From: PALSA-505 sp036267135
Lineage (GTDB): Bacteria; Actinomycetota; Actinomycetes; Streptosporangiales; Streptosporangiaceae
Length of the DNA: 64,000 nt
Direction: 5' to 3'
Assembly: GCA_036267135.1 (NCBI GenBank)
Contig: DATAWQ010000078.1
Coordinates: 1-64,000, forward strand
The number at the start of each line of letters is the position of its first letter. Position 1 is the stretch's first letter. The translations under genes and the position numbers were made by a program. Positions 50,564 through 61,200 of the stretch are shown here, in pieces. The notes beneath the pieces were generated by a model, which saw only the letters and a list, made by a program, of their open reading frames with translations, searched no databases and was not told the DNA's origin.

Positions 50564-52231
50564 TCAGATGGCGGGAGCCCCGGGCGGGTCCAGTTGTGTC
50601 GTGGACTGCTCATTCACGATCTTGAGCATCTCTTCTCTGGAGAGTCGGCTGTAGTAGGCCCAGTAGTAGATGACCAGGCTGAACGCCGCGATGATCAGCA
50701 GGTCGATGCCCGCCGGGATCCGGTTGGTGTTGTTCGGGCCGAACTGGCCCTGCCAGGACACGATGCCCATGCCGATCAGGTACACCGGCAGCCAGAACGC
50801 GGACTTCCACTCCAGCGGTGGGCGCTGCTTGTCGTAAACCATCCAGATGCCGATCAGCACGTAGCCGATGATCAGCGCGATGCCGAGCTTCCAGATGGTC
50901 TCGAAGCCCGACCAGTAGATGACGAAGCCGGCCGCGATGAAGGCCACCGGTCCGAGCACGGGGGTCAGTGGCATCCGGTACGGGCGCTCGGCTTCGGGCA
51001 CCTGCGACCTGAAGGCGGCCATGGACAGTGGCGCCCCGGCGTACATCAGGACGGTCGCCGAGGTGATCAGGCTGATCAGGGAGTGCCAGCTTGGGAACGG
51101 GAGCAGGAAAGCGAGGCCGACCACGAAGGCCACGATCAGCGAGAACCAGGGCACGCCGCGCTTGTCCGTCCAGGTGAAGATCGGCGGATAGTACCTGGTC
51201 CGGCCCAGGCCGTAGCCGACCCGCGAGGTCGAGGTCTGGTAGATCAGCCCGGTGCCGAACGGTGAGATGAACGCGTCGAGGCGCAGGATGATGGCAAGCC
51301 ATCCGAGAGCGGCAAAGCCCGCGAGGGCGGCGAACGGCCCGCCGTTGAGGATCGAGATGTTAGTGGCGCAGGTGCCGGTGGCCGGGCAGGCTAGGCCTGC
51401 GAAACCATGGGTGAGCAGGCTGGGCGACAGGGCGCCGATGAACACGACCTGCAGCAGGATGTAGATGAGCGTGCCGATGAGGAATCCGCCGAGAATGGCC
51501 GCCGGCAGGTTCCGCTGCGGATTCTTGATCTCACCGGCGAGCTGGTCAGCCTGCTCGAAGCCGAGCAGGGCGAACGCGACCCCGGCCACGCTGATCGCGC
51601 TGAAGACACCGTGCCATCCGTAGGGCATGAAGCCGCCGACGCCGAAGTTGCTGCTGTGGAACTTGGTGAACAGCACAATGATGGCGAGGAGCGGTACCGC
51701 GACCTTCCACCAGGTGAGGCCGCTGTTGGTGTAGGCGAGCCACTTGACGGCGAGGAAGTTAAGCGCGGTGAAGATGGCCATCAGGATGATCGTCATCACG
51801 AACCCGAGCCCGGTGACGTTCCCGGAGGTGGAGCTGTAGAGCCCGTGCCAGTAGTACGAGCCGTACCTCATCACCGAGTAGCACTCGACCGGTGCGACCG
51901 CCGCGGCCTGCAGCCAGGAGAAGAACCCGAATGACACGCCCGCCACGCTGCCGAACGCGTAGTGCTGGAACCGCGCGGTACCCCCTGCTACCGGGTACAT
52001 GCCGCCGAGTTCCGCGTAGACCAGGGCCAGCATGCTGAAGATGACGCCGGTGATGACCCACGAGATGATCCCCGCGGTCCCGGCGAGCTGTATCGCCCCC
52101 AGCGCGCCGAATAGCCAGCCGGATCCGATAATTGAGCCCTCGGATGCCCAGAGGGCGCCGATCAGCCCGACATCACGTTTCAGCCCGATGTCCGTCGGCT
52201 TCTGAGGAGTGGTTACCGACTGTGTTGCCAT
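50564..52231 (-). CDS. APC-family amino-acid permease
   Basis: This 555-aa permease is related to the one at 48252-49967. It has SEGSIIGSGWLFGALGAI in helix 1, ELGGMYPVAGGTARFQHYAFG, and LGFEQADQLAGEIKNPQRNLPAAILGG. The C-terminal third has an extra pair of helices. It ends 49 nt from the convergent sodX. AGAAGG about 8 nt before the ATG at 52231 is the ribosome site. Substrate unknown. Confidence 0.85.
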   Translation of the reverse strand: MATQSVTTPQKPTDIGLKRDVGLIGALWASEGSIIGSGWLFGALGAIQLAGTAGIISWVITGVIFSMLALVYAELGGMYPVAGGTARFQHYAFGSVAGVSFGFFSWLQAAAVAPVECYSVMRYGSYYWHGLYSSTSGNVTGLGFVMTIILMAIFTALNFLAVKWLAYTNSGLTWWKVAVPLLAIIVLFTKFHSSNFGVGGFMPYGWHGVFSAISVAGVAFALLGFEQADQLAGEIKNPQRNLPAAILGGFLIGTLIYILLQVVFIGALSPSLLTHGFAGLACPATGTCATNISILNGGPFAALAGFAALGWLAIILRLDAFISPFGTGLIYQTSTSRVGYGLGRTRYYPPIFTWTDKRGVPWFSLIVAFVVGLAFLLPFPSWHSLISLITSATVLMYAGAPLSMAAFRSQVPEAERPYRMPLTPVLGPVAFIAAGFVIYWSGFETIWKLGIALIIGYVLIGIWMVYDKQRPPLEWKSAFWLPVYLIGMGIVSWQGQFGPNNTNRIPAGIDLLIIAAFSLVIYYWAYYSRLSREEMLKIVNEQSTTQLDPPGAPAI

Positions 52232-52508
52232 ATCCGAACCTTCTTTCGGTCCGTGTCTGCGATGCGGGTCTGCGAGTTGGCAACATCGTAATGATCAACT
52301 GCGTGTCTGAATAGTAGTGATCTCGCATCTTTTTCGTAACGCGCCCCGGCTCAGCCTCGCCCAAACCGGAGTGGTCACGCTATCGGGACGCATACGGGCT
52401 CCCACGTCACACCTGCCCGTTATGTCGGCGCGAAGTCATGACATATATGTCAGTTAAGTCGGCCGCCCAGTGCCGGGCTGGCGGACGTCGGGCTGGACGC
52501 TGCCGGGG

Positions 52509-53099
52509 CTAGACGGCGGCGGTCGGCAGGGCGGGCGTGCCACCGGTGCGCCTGCGGGTGCGCAGCGCGGTGACATTCGTCCTGGACGCGCAGCGGTCCG
52601 AGCAATACCGCCTGGAATGGCCGGTGCCGCCGTCGACGAAAACGCGGCCGCAGGACAGACCCTCGCATATTCCGAGCCGGTCGGGACCGAGCCTGGTCAG
52701 CAGGGTGGCTAGACCCATCGCCGCTCCGGCCGCGTACCGGTCGGCGACCGTGCCGCCCTGGATGAGGTGCAGGTGCCAGGGTTCGCCGCCGTGGTCGGAG
52801 ATCTGCGGGTGGACCGGGTGCTGGATGAGCAGGGCGTTCAGCCGGCCGACCGCCTCGGTGCCATTCCCCGCGCCGCAGGCCGCGAAAATCTCCCTGAACT
52901 CGGTGCGCAGCCGGTACAGCGCGTCAAGGTCGCTTCGGCTGGCCTGGGTATTGGGAAACTGCAGGTTCGCGAGCAGCGCGCGGAGCCCATCGAGGCTGGC
53001 AATATTGTCGCAATCTTCGTCGTCGCGGGTTTCTTCTTTACCGGCCACGGCGGCGTTTGCCAGGCGCACCGCAAGTTGGGCATACGCGCTGAGATCCAC
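52509..53099 (-). CDS. CGNR zinc-finger / ABATE-domain protein
   Basis: This protein of 196 aa has an N-terminal ABATE-like domain (about 8-130) and a C-terminal zinc finger, CEGLSCGRVFVDGGTGHSRRYCSDRCASRTNVTALRTRRR. The Cys pattern C-x4-C..C-x3-C and the RTN variant of the CGNR motif fit stress-induced regulators of this family, which are probably DNA-binding. GTG start at 53099 after GAGGG. It is flanked by two ~270-bp gene-free regions (52232-52508 and 53100-53373) in which I see no gene. Confidence 0.82.
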   Translation of the reverse strand: MDLSAYAQLAVRLANAAVAGKEETRDDEDCDNIASLDGLRALLANLQFPNTQASRSDLDALYRLRTEFREIFAACGAGNGTEAVGRLNALLIQHPVHPQISDHGGEPWHLHLIQGGTVADRYAAGAAMGLATLLTRLGPDRLGICEGLSCGRVFVDGGTGHSRRYCSDRCASRTNVTALRTRRRTGGTPALPTAAV

Positions 53100-53373
53100 T
53101 AGTCCCTCGTGGTGATTGTCAAAATAAGGTCCTCAACAGTACACCGCCAGTTAGCTACCGGCAGGTATTCCTCAACTATGCTGCTGTATTTGCTGATAAC
53201 AGCCGCCCGGCCGGGCGTGTCGCGATCACGCTATGGCCGGGCTGGCCCGCCGGACACTGAGCGCGTTGTGGCACAATAGCGACACGGGTGACCCCCGTTC
53301 AGATGTCCGCGGCGAGAGTCGGCGCCCACCGCTACCCGTGCTCGGCCGACCGGTCCGCGGAGTCCAGAGCCGA

Positions 53374-54592
<1,219 letters not shown>

Positions 54593-54594
<2 letters not shown>

Positions 54595-54672
54595 ACGACA
54601 TAGCCTGCGGCCGAATGACATAGCCCGCGGCCGAATGACGTCGGCCGCGGGCGAACGGCGTCGGCCGCGGGC
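54593..54672 (+). repeat. Four 20-bp tandem repeats after the malic enzyme gene
   Basis: Units at 54593-54612, 54613-54632, 54633-54652 and 54653-54672 share GAAYGRC..GCGG. The first two resemble each other (ACATAGCC) and the last two each other (CGTCGGCC), suggesting two rounds of duplication. The repeat begins inside the malic enzyme stop codon. Confidence 0.85.
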
Positions 54673-54693
54673 GACCCGTCCGGTCCCGCTAGG

Positions 54694-55671
54694 GTGCAGA
54701 GCATGTTCGCTGTCACCGCTGCGCGCTTCGATGCCGAGAACCCACTGGCCGGCCTGGAACTTGGTGAGCGGCCCGAGCCTTCGCCTCCGGCGGCATGGAC
54801 CACCGTCACGGTCAAGGCCACCGCGCTCAACCACCACGACGTGTGGACGCTGCGCGGGGTGGGGATCACCGAGGACCGGCTGCCGATGGTGCTCGGCTGC
54901 GATGCCGCCGGACTGGACGAGGACGGCCGCCCGGTCGTGGTGTACTCCGTGGTCGGCGACCCGATCGAGGCCGGCGGCGACGAGACGCTCGACCCGCGGC
55001 GCTCGCTGCTGTCCGAGCGCTACGACGGCACGTTCGCCGAGCGGGTCGCGGTGCCGCGGCGCAACCTGCTGCCCAAGCCGGACGCGCTCTCCTTCGAAGA
55101 GGCGGCCTGCCTGCCCACGGCCTACCTGACCGCCTACCGGATGCTGTTCCAGTCGGCCGGGCTCGAACCGGGCTCGACCGTACTGGTGCAGGGGGCCGGG
55201 GGTGGGGTGTCCACCGCCCTCATCCTGCTCGGCCGGGCCGCGGGCTACCGGATCTGGGCCACCAGCCGCAGCGAGGCCAAGCGGGACCGCGCGGTCAAGC
55301 TCGGCGCCGACCAGGCCTTCCCCGCCGGTGAACGGCTGCCCGAGCGGGTGGACGCGGTGATGGAGACGGTCGGCGAGGCCACCTGGAAGCATTCCCTGCG
55401 CGCGGTCAGGCCGGGTGGGCGGATCGTGGTCGCGGGCGCCACCAGCGGCCCAGCGCCGTCCGCCGACCTGGCCCGGGTGTTCTTTCTGCAGCTCTCCGTG
55501 GTCGGCGCCACAATGGGCTCGCGTGAGCAGCTCGGCAGGCTGCTGCGATTCTGCGAGCAGACCGGGGTACGGCCCCTGATCGACCGGGTGCTGCCACTGG
55601 CGCAGGCCAGCGAAGGCTTCGCGGCCATGGCCTCCGGCGACGTCTTCGGCAAGATCGTCTTCACCGTCTGA
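54694..55671 (+). CDS. Zinc-binding-dehydrogenase-like (quinone oxidoreductase family) protein
   Basis: This 325-aa MDR-superfamily enzyme has the N-terminal catalytic fold (ALNHHDVWTLRGVG, LGCDAAGLDEDG) and the Rossmann site VQGAGGGVSTALILLGRAAGYRIWAT. The structural-zinc Cys cluster of true alcohol dehydrogenases is missing, as in quinone oxidoreductases, so it is probably NADPH-dependent. GTG at 54694 or ATG at 54703 may be the start. Substrate unknown. Confidence 0.82.
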   Translation: MQSMFAVTAARFDAENPLAGLELGERPEPSPPAAWTTVTVKATALNHHDVWTLRGVGITEDRLPMVLGCDAAGLDEDGRPVVVYSVVGDPIEAGGDETLDPRRSLLSERYDGTFAERVAVPRRNLLPKPDALSFEEAACLPTAYLTAYRMLFQSAGLEPGSTVLVQGAGGGVSTALILLGRAAGYRIWATSRSEAKRDRAVKLGADQAFPAGERLPERVDAVMETVGEATWKHSLRAVRPGGRIVVAGATSGPAPSADLARVFFLQLSVVGATMGSREQLGRLLRFCEQTGVRPLIDRVLPLAQASEGFAAMASGDVFGKIVFTV

Positions 55672-55721
55672 CCGCGCAGCCCACCAACCACCCGTCCGCC
55701 CGGGCGCAGCGTCGGCGCGTT

Positions 55722-56867
55722 TCAGGCCTCGGGGCGGTCCTCGACTTCCCCTGGTGCGTCGGTGCCCTTCTTCTCCTCGGCGCTGGCATCGTCCGGCCGT
55801 AGCACCTCGGTCCTGATCCGGCTGAGCGCCTCGTCCAGAATCACCCGCAGGTCGCCCAGCGTGTCCTCGCCGATCGCGCTGGCGTGCGTAGCCAGCCGCC
55901 GCAACTCGGTGGCGAACTGCAGGGCCAGCCGTTCCAGATCCCGCAGTTTCGCCGCATCCGGCCAGCCGGGCACACGCCCAGGGCCCTGCCGGTTCTTGCT
56001 GCCGGGCCAGTCCTTGCTGCCGGGCCAGTCTCTGCTGCCCGGCCAGTCCCGCCAGTCCTTCAGCCCGGACCACTCCCGCCAGCCCGGCCAGTCCCGCAGC
56101 GCCGACCAGTCGCCCCAGTCCCGCCGGGACCGGCCCCGCCCGGCCCGGAAGCGCGCACCCGCCTCCTCACCGGCCCGCTCGCGTTCTTCGTGCGGACGGC
56201 CGCCACCGGCGGCCTGCTCCTCCCAGTCCGTCGCGTCCCGCCAGGTATCGCCGCGCCCGCCGCCGCGTGGCCGCCGTGCCTCGTCGTGCTCCCGGGAGCC
56301 GCGATCCCTGGGGCCGTGCTCGCGCTGATCGCGCCCGCGCTCCCCTTCGGCCCGCTCGCGTTCCCACGCGGCCCGATCCCGCTCCCACTGGTCCCGCTCG
56401 CGTGCCTGGTCCGCGTCCGAGCGTTCGTGCTTCGCGTCCTGCTCCGCGTCCGGCCGGCCCTGCGTCTGCCCACCTTCACGCCGGACGTCCTTGGCTGCTC
56501 GGGCGATCTCCTCGCGCAGGCTGCGGACTGTTTCCCTGACGTCCTCCTTGACCTCACGCGCGATGTCGCGGACGGACTCGGTGATCTCCTCTTCCAGTTC
56601 GGCCAGGTCGTCCACGCGCTCGCGGATCTCCTCCCGGCCCTTGTCGGTGAGCCGGTAGACCTTGCGGCCCTCCACCTCATCGTGGGTGACCAAGCCCTCC
56701 TCTTCCAGCCGGGCCAACCGGGGGTAGATGGTGCCCGGCGACGGTGCATACACGCCCATGAAGCGGTCCTGCAGCAGCCGGATCACCTCGTAGCCGTGCT
56801 TGGGCGCGTCGTCGAGCAGCTTGAGCAGGTAGAGCCGGAGCCTGCCATGGCGGAACACCGGGCTCAT
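55722..56867 (-). CDS. PadR-family regulator with long low-complexity arm
   Basis: This 381-aa protein has only its first ~90 residues as the PadR winged helix (LYLLKLLDDAPKHGYEVIRLLQDRF..SPGTIYPRLARLEEEGLVTHDEVEGRKVYRLT). A charged helix follows, then about 150 residues rich in Arg/Glu/Asp with repeated DWPGS(R/K), and a C-terminal helical segment. Usual PadR proteins have 100-200 aa, so the arm is unusual. The ATG overlaps the stop of the DUF4097 gene by 1 nt. It likely represses its own operon through the palindrome at 57803. Confidence 0.82.
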   Translation of the reverse strand: MSPVFRHGRLRLYLLKLLDDAPKHGYEVIRLLQDRFMGVYAPSPGTIYPRLARLEEEGLVTHDEVEGRKVYRLTDKGREEIRERVDDLAELEEEITESVRDIAREVKEDVRETVRSLREEIARAAKDVRREGGQTQGRPDAEQDAKHERSDADQARERDQWERDRAAWERERAEGERGRDQREHGPRDRGSREHDEARRPRGGGRGDTWRDATDWEEQAAGGGRPHEERERAGEEAGARFRAGRGRSRRDWGDWSALRDWPGWREWSGLKDWRDWPGSRDWPGSKDWPGSKNRQGPGRVPGWPDAAKLRDLERLALQFATELRRLATHASAIGEDTLGDLRVILDEALSRIRTEVLRPDDASAEEKKGTDAPGEVEDRPEA

Positions 56868-57748
56868 CAGGCATCGCCTTCTACGGTCGTGCCGCCCTTG
56901 TGCGTGGCGGCTGTTTCTTCCTGGTCCGCGTTCGCGCCCGTCCCGGCCTGCTGGCCGGCGGGCTCCGGCCGCGGACTTCGCTGCAGGAGAGTGACGCTGC
57001 CGGACATGGTGCTGACCGACAGATGCCCCGCCCCATCGCCGATTGTGCCTGAGAGGGTTTTCGGCCCTGACCCGAGCCCACCGAATTCGCTGTGGAGCTG
57101 TCCGGACGCCGAGCGGATGTCGGCCTTGGCGCCGGTCTCGGCGGGCAGCCTGAACGCCACGTCACCGGACAGCGTGCCCACCCGCACCTGGCCGGACACT
57201 CCGAATTCCACGTCCGCGGTGACCCCGCCGCTGACCGTCTTGGCCTGCAGTCGCTCGATTCGGCCTTCGGCCAGGGTCAGGTCGCCGGACACCGAGTTGA
57301 ACGCGACGCTGCCCTCGAGACCCTGTGCCTCCACGTTGCCGGAGACCGTGTTCGCGTCCACCGGCCCGGTCACGCCGTCCAGCGTCATGTCGCCGTTCAC
57401 ACTCTTCAGCGACGTCGCGGCCGCCATCCCGGCGACCACCGCGGTGGCGTTCACCACGCCCACCTGCGTCGGGCAGTCCTTTTGCACCATGACGGTGAGG
57501 TTCGCGAAGTGCCGCTGCGGCCGCAGCCAGCCCAGCAAGCCGTCCCAGCTCAGGTCCTCATAGGTGATCGTGAGGATGCCGGCCTCATGGGTCACCAGCA
57601 ACGGCTGTCCGGAGATCTCGGCCACCTCCAGGCGTGGCCGGTCCTCAGTGGCCAGCACGGCGACCGAACCGGCCAGGATCCTGACCCGGAGGGCGACGAC
57701 GCCGTCAAAGTCCAGTGCAGTGGGGGAGTCAATGGTCCAGCGTGTCAT
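56867..57748 (-). CDS. DUF4097 (adhesin-like beta-helix) protein
   Basis: This 293-aa protein is made of short repeated strands such as SVNGDMTLDGVTGPVDANTVSGNVEAQGLEGSVAFNSVSGDLTL, the DUF4097 / putative adhesin pattern that folds as a beta-solenoid. There is no signal peptide, and the C-terminus is a Gly/Ala/Glu tail. In actinobacteria and firmicutes such genes are co-transcribed with PadR regulators. Start ATG at 57748 with AAGGAG about 9 nt upstream. Confidence 0.82.
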   Translation of the reverse strand: MTRWTIDSPTALDFDGVVALRVRILAGSVAVLATEDRPRLEVAEISGQPLLVTHEAGILTITYEDLSWDGLLGWLRPQRHFANLTVMVQKDCPTQVGVVNATAVVAGMAAATSLKSVNGDMTLDGVTGPVDANTVSGNVEAQGLEGSVAFNSVSGDLTLAEGRIERLQAKTVSGGVTADVEFGVSGQVRVGTLSGDVAFRLPAETGAKADIRSASGQLHSEFGGLGSGPKTLSGTIGDGAGHLSVSTMSGSVTLLQRSPRPEPAGQQAGTGANADQEETAATHKGGTTVEGDA

Positions 57749-57802
57749 CGCACGTGACTCCTTCCGTTGCACGCGGCAGCCAGCCCCGCAGGGCACCCAA
57801 CA

Positions 57803-57831
57803 AACGATATATCTCGTTAACCAAAAGTCAA
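57803..57831 (-). promoter_or_regulatory. Promoter with PadR operator on the -10
   Basis: On the minus strand TTGACT (57831-57826), 16 nt, TATCGT (57809-57804). The -10 falls within AACGATATATCTCGTT (57803-57818), a 16-bp near-palindrome with a perfect GATATATC core. PadR proteins favour AT-rich dyads of this kind. Confidence 0.6.
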
Positions 57832-58094
57832 GCTAGCCGACCTCCAAGCCACCCCACCCGCCACCCAAACCACCCGCCACCCAAACCACCCGCTACCCAC
57901 CCAAACGCCCACCCCCATCATGCCCCCCCGCCACCCGGCCCGAAACGACAGAAAATCGATTACATTCTGACAGCTCCCCGCTTGACGGGAGGGCAAGCGG
58001 GACGGCTGAGCCGACGGGTTGGGTGCCGCGTGGGGCCGGTGTGTCGGGTGGAGCGCGCGCGTGTTGGGTGGGCTGTGGGGGCGGCGGCGCCGGG
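57832..58094. other. Intergenic region with C-rich repeat
   Basis: There is no gene in about 260 bp. A 16-bp unit (CCGCCACCCAAACCAC) occurs at 57858-57873 and 57874-57889 with a partial third. A hairpin follows at 57977-58001. Confidence 0.5.
57977..58001 (-). terminator. Hairpin behind the DUF6104 gene
   Basis: CCCGCTTG (57977-57984) and CAAGCGGG (57994-58001) form an 8-bp stem about 95 nt after the stop at 58095, a plausible terminator for the kgd-DUF6104 unit. Confidence 0.45.
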
Positions 58095-58271
58095 TTACTC
58101 CTCGTCGTCGGTGGTGGAGGCGAGCCAGGCGGCGAGGCGGTCTACGGGGGCCTCGAACTCGGGGTTGAGGTCGACGAACTGGCGCAGCCGGTCGGCCACC
58201 CAGGCGAGGCTTACCTGCTCCTCGCCGCGCTGGTCCTCCAGCGCCTCGATGCCGCGATCGGTGAAGTACAT
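58095..58271 (-). CDS. DUF6104 family small protein
   Basis: This 58-aa protein begins MYFTDRGIEALEDQRGEEQVSLAWVADRLRQF and has VDLNPEFEAPVDRLAAWLAS in the second half, the recognised DUF6104 pattern of actinobacteria. The ATG at 58271 is 8 nt after the kgd stop, so it is made from the kgd message. Acidic C-terminus. Role unknown; position suggests a link to 2-oxoglutarate metabolism. Confidence 0.8.
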   Translation of the reverse strand: MYFTDRGIEALEDQRGEEQVSLAWVADRLRQFVDLNPEFEAPVDRLAAWLASTTDDEE

Positions 58272-58279
58272 TGCCCCGG

Positions 58280-61200
58280 CTACGCGCCAGCCGAACCTGC
58301 GCCGGCGACGGTCGGGAGGCCGGATAGGGCGCGGTCGACGAGGGCTTGGTGCTCCTCGCGGTGCTTGATGGCCGAACCGCCCGCGGGTGCGGAGCTCGGC
58401 GGCAGCGACACATGATCCACCGGTCGGCCCAGCAGCTTGGGCAGCTTCAGTGCCATCCGGGGCCAGGGTCCCATGTTGGCCGGCTCCTCCTGCACCCAGA
58501 CGATTTCCTCGGCCGCCGGATACTTGGCCAGCTCGGCCCGAAGCTCCTCAAGCGGAAGCGGGTAAAGCCGCTCGAGCCGCACGATCGACGCGGCGGCGCC
58601 GACCTCGCGCAGCCGTTCAGTTAGGTCGTAGTAGACCTTGCCCGAACACAGCAGTACGCGCCGGACCTCCTCAGCCCGCCCAGGGCCGCCGTCACCGATC
58701 ACCGGCTGGAACGAGCCGGACGTGAAGTCCGCGACCGCCGACGTGGCGGCCTTCAGCCGGAGCATGGACTTGGGCGTGAACACGATGAGCGGCTTGCGCC
58801 GGCCGGACAGCGTCTGCCAGCGCAGCAGGTGGAAGTAGTTGGCGGGTGTGGTCGGCATGGCCACGGTCATGTTGTCCTGCGCGCACAGGCTGAGGAAGCG
58901 CTCGACCCTGGCCGAGGAGTGGTCGGGGCCCTGGCCCTCGTAGCCGTGCGGCAGCAGCAGCACCACGCTGGAACGCTGTCCCCACTTCTGCTCGCCGGAG
59001 CTGATGAACTCGTCGACCACGGTCTGCGCGCCGTTGATGAAGTCGCCGAACTGGGCCTCCCAGGCCACCAGCGTGTCCGGCCGCACCACCGAGTAGCCGT
59101 ACTCGAAGCCGACCGCGGCGAACTCCGACAACAGCGAGTCGTGCACGTAGAACTTGGCGCTGCCCGCGTTGAACGCCCGCAGCGGGGTGTGCTCGGACCC
59201 GTTGACCCGGTCCACCAGGACCGCGTGCCGCTGGCCGAAGGTCCCGCGCCTGGTGTCCTGGCCGACCAGCCTGACCGCGTGCCCGTCCATCAGCAGCGAG
59301 CCGAACGCCAGCGTCTCGCCGGTGGCCCAGTCGATCGCGTCCTGCGCCACCATGGTGGCCCGGCGCTGCAGCAGCGGTTGCAGCCGCGGGTGCACGGTGA
59401 AGCCGTCGGGCATGTTGAGCTGGGTGTCGATGACGTGCTTGACGGCCTCGTCGGTGATCGCGGACGGCACGCCGGTGTGGTCGATCGGGTCGTCGGCCTC
59501 GGGCTCGGGCTTGACCACCGCGCCTGGCTCGGTCGGCTTGGTCGCGGCCTCCCTGGTCTCGCTGAACACGCGCTCGAGCTGCTGCTGGTAGTCGCGCAGC
59601 GCGTTCTCGGCCTCTTCCATGGTGATGTCGCCGCGGCCGATCAGCGCCTCGGTATAGAGCTTGCGGACCGAGCGGCGCGCGTCGATCAGGTCGTACATCA
59701 GCGGCTGGGTGAACGAGGGGTTGTCGGCCTCGTTGTGCCCGCGGCGCCGGTAGCAGATCAGGTCGATGACCACGTCCTTCTTGAACTTGCGCCGGTAGGC
59801 GAACGCGGCCCGGCCGACCCGCACCACGGCCTCCGGATCGTCGCCGTTCACGTGGAAGATCGGGGCCTGGATCATCCGGGCCACGTCGGTGGCGTACACC
59901 GAGGACCGCGAGGACTCCGGCGCGGTGGTGAAGCCGACCTGGTTGTTCACCACGATGTGGATGGTGCCGCCGGTGCGGTACCCGCGCAGCTGGGACAGGT
60001 TGAGCGTCTCGGCCACCACGCCCTGCCCGGCGAACGCCGCGTCCCCGTGGATCAGCAAGGGCAGCACGGTGAAGCCTTCCTCGCCCACGTCCAGCAGGTC
60101 CTGCTTGGCCCGCACCACACCCTCGAGCACCGGGTCGACCGCCTCCAGGTGACTGGGGTTGGCGACCAGCGAGATGGGGATCGAGTACCCGCCGGAGGCC
60201 ACGAAGGTGCCCGACGCACCCAGGTGGTACTTCACGTCGCCGGAGCCGTGCATGCTGCGCGGGTCAAGGTTGCCCTCGAACTCACCGAAGATCTGTCCGT
60301 ACGACTTGCCCGCGATGTTGGCCAGCACGTTCAGCCGGCCCCGGTGGGCCATGCCCATCACGGCCTCGTCCATGCTCTGCAGTGCGGCCTCGGTCAGCAC
60401 CGCGTCGAGCAGCGGGATCAGCGACTCCGCGCCCTCCAGCGAGAACCGCCGCTGCCCCACGAACTTGGTCTGCAGGAACATCTCGAACGCCTCGGCCACG
60501 TTCAGCCGGCTCAGGATGCGGATCTGCTCGTCGTGGTCGGGCGCCGGGTGCGGCCGCTCCACCCTGGCCTGGATCCAGGCCCGCTCGTCCGGCTCCTGGA
60601 TGTGCATGTACTCGATGCCGACCGTGCGGCAGTACGAGTCGCGCAGCACGCCCAGGATGTCGCGCAGTTTCATGATCGGCTTGCCGCCGAAGCCGCCGGT
60701 CGCGAACTCCCGCTCCAGGTCCCACAGGGTGAGCCCGTGCTGGTTGATGTCCAGGTCGGGGTGGCGCCGCTGGTGGTATTCCAGCGGGTCGGTGTCGGCC
60801 ATCAGGTGCCCGCGCACCCGGTAGGCGTGGATCAGCTCGTGCACCCGGGCCGGCCGCGAGATGTCGTCCTCGTGCCCGGACGGCAGGTCGCGCACCCACC
60901 GGACCGGCTCGTACGGCACCCGCAGCGCCCGGAAGATCTCGTCGTAGAAGCCGTCCTCGCCCAGCAGCAGCCGGTGGATCAGCCGCAGGAACTCACCGGA
61001 CTGCGCGCCCTGGATGACCCGGTGGTCGTAGGTCGAGGTGAGCGTCACGGTCTTGCTGATCGCGTTTCTGGCCAGCGTCTCCTCCGAGGCGCCCTGCCAG
61101 GCCGCGGGGTACTCCATCGCCCCGACGCCGATGATGCAGCCCTGGCCCGGCATCAGCCGCGGCACCGAGTGCACGGTGCCGATCGTGCCCGGGTTGGTCA

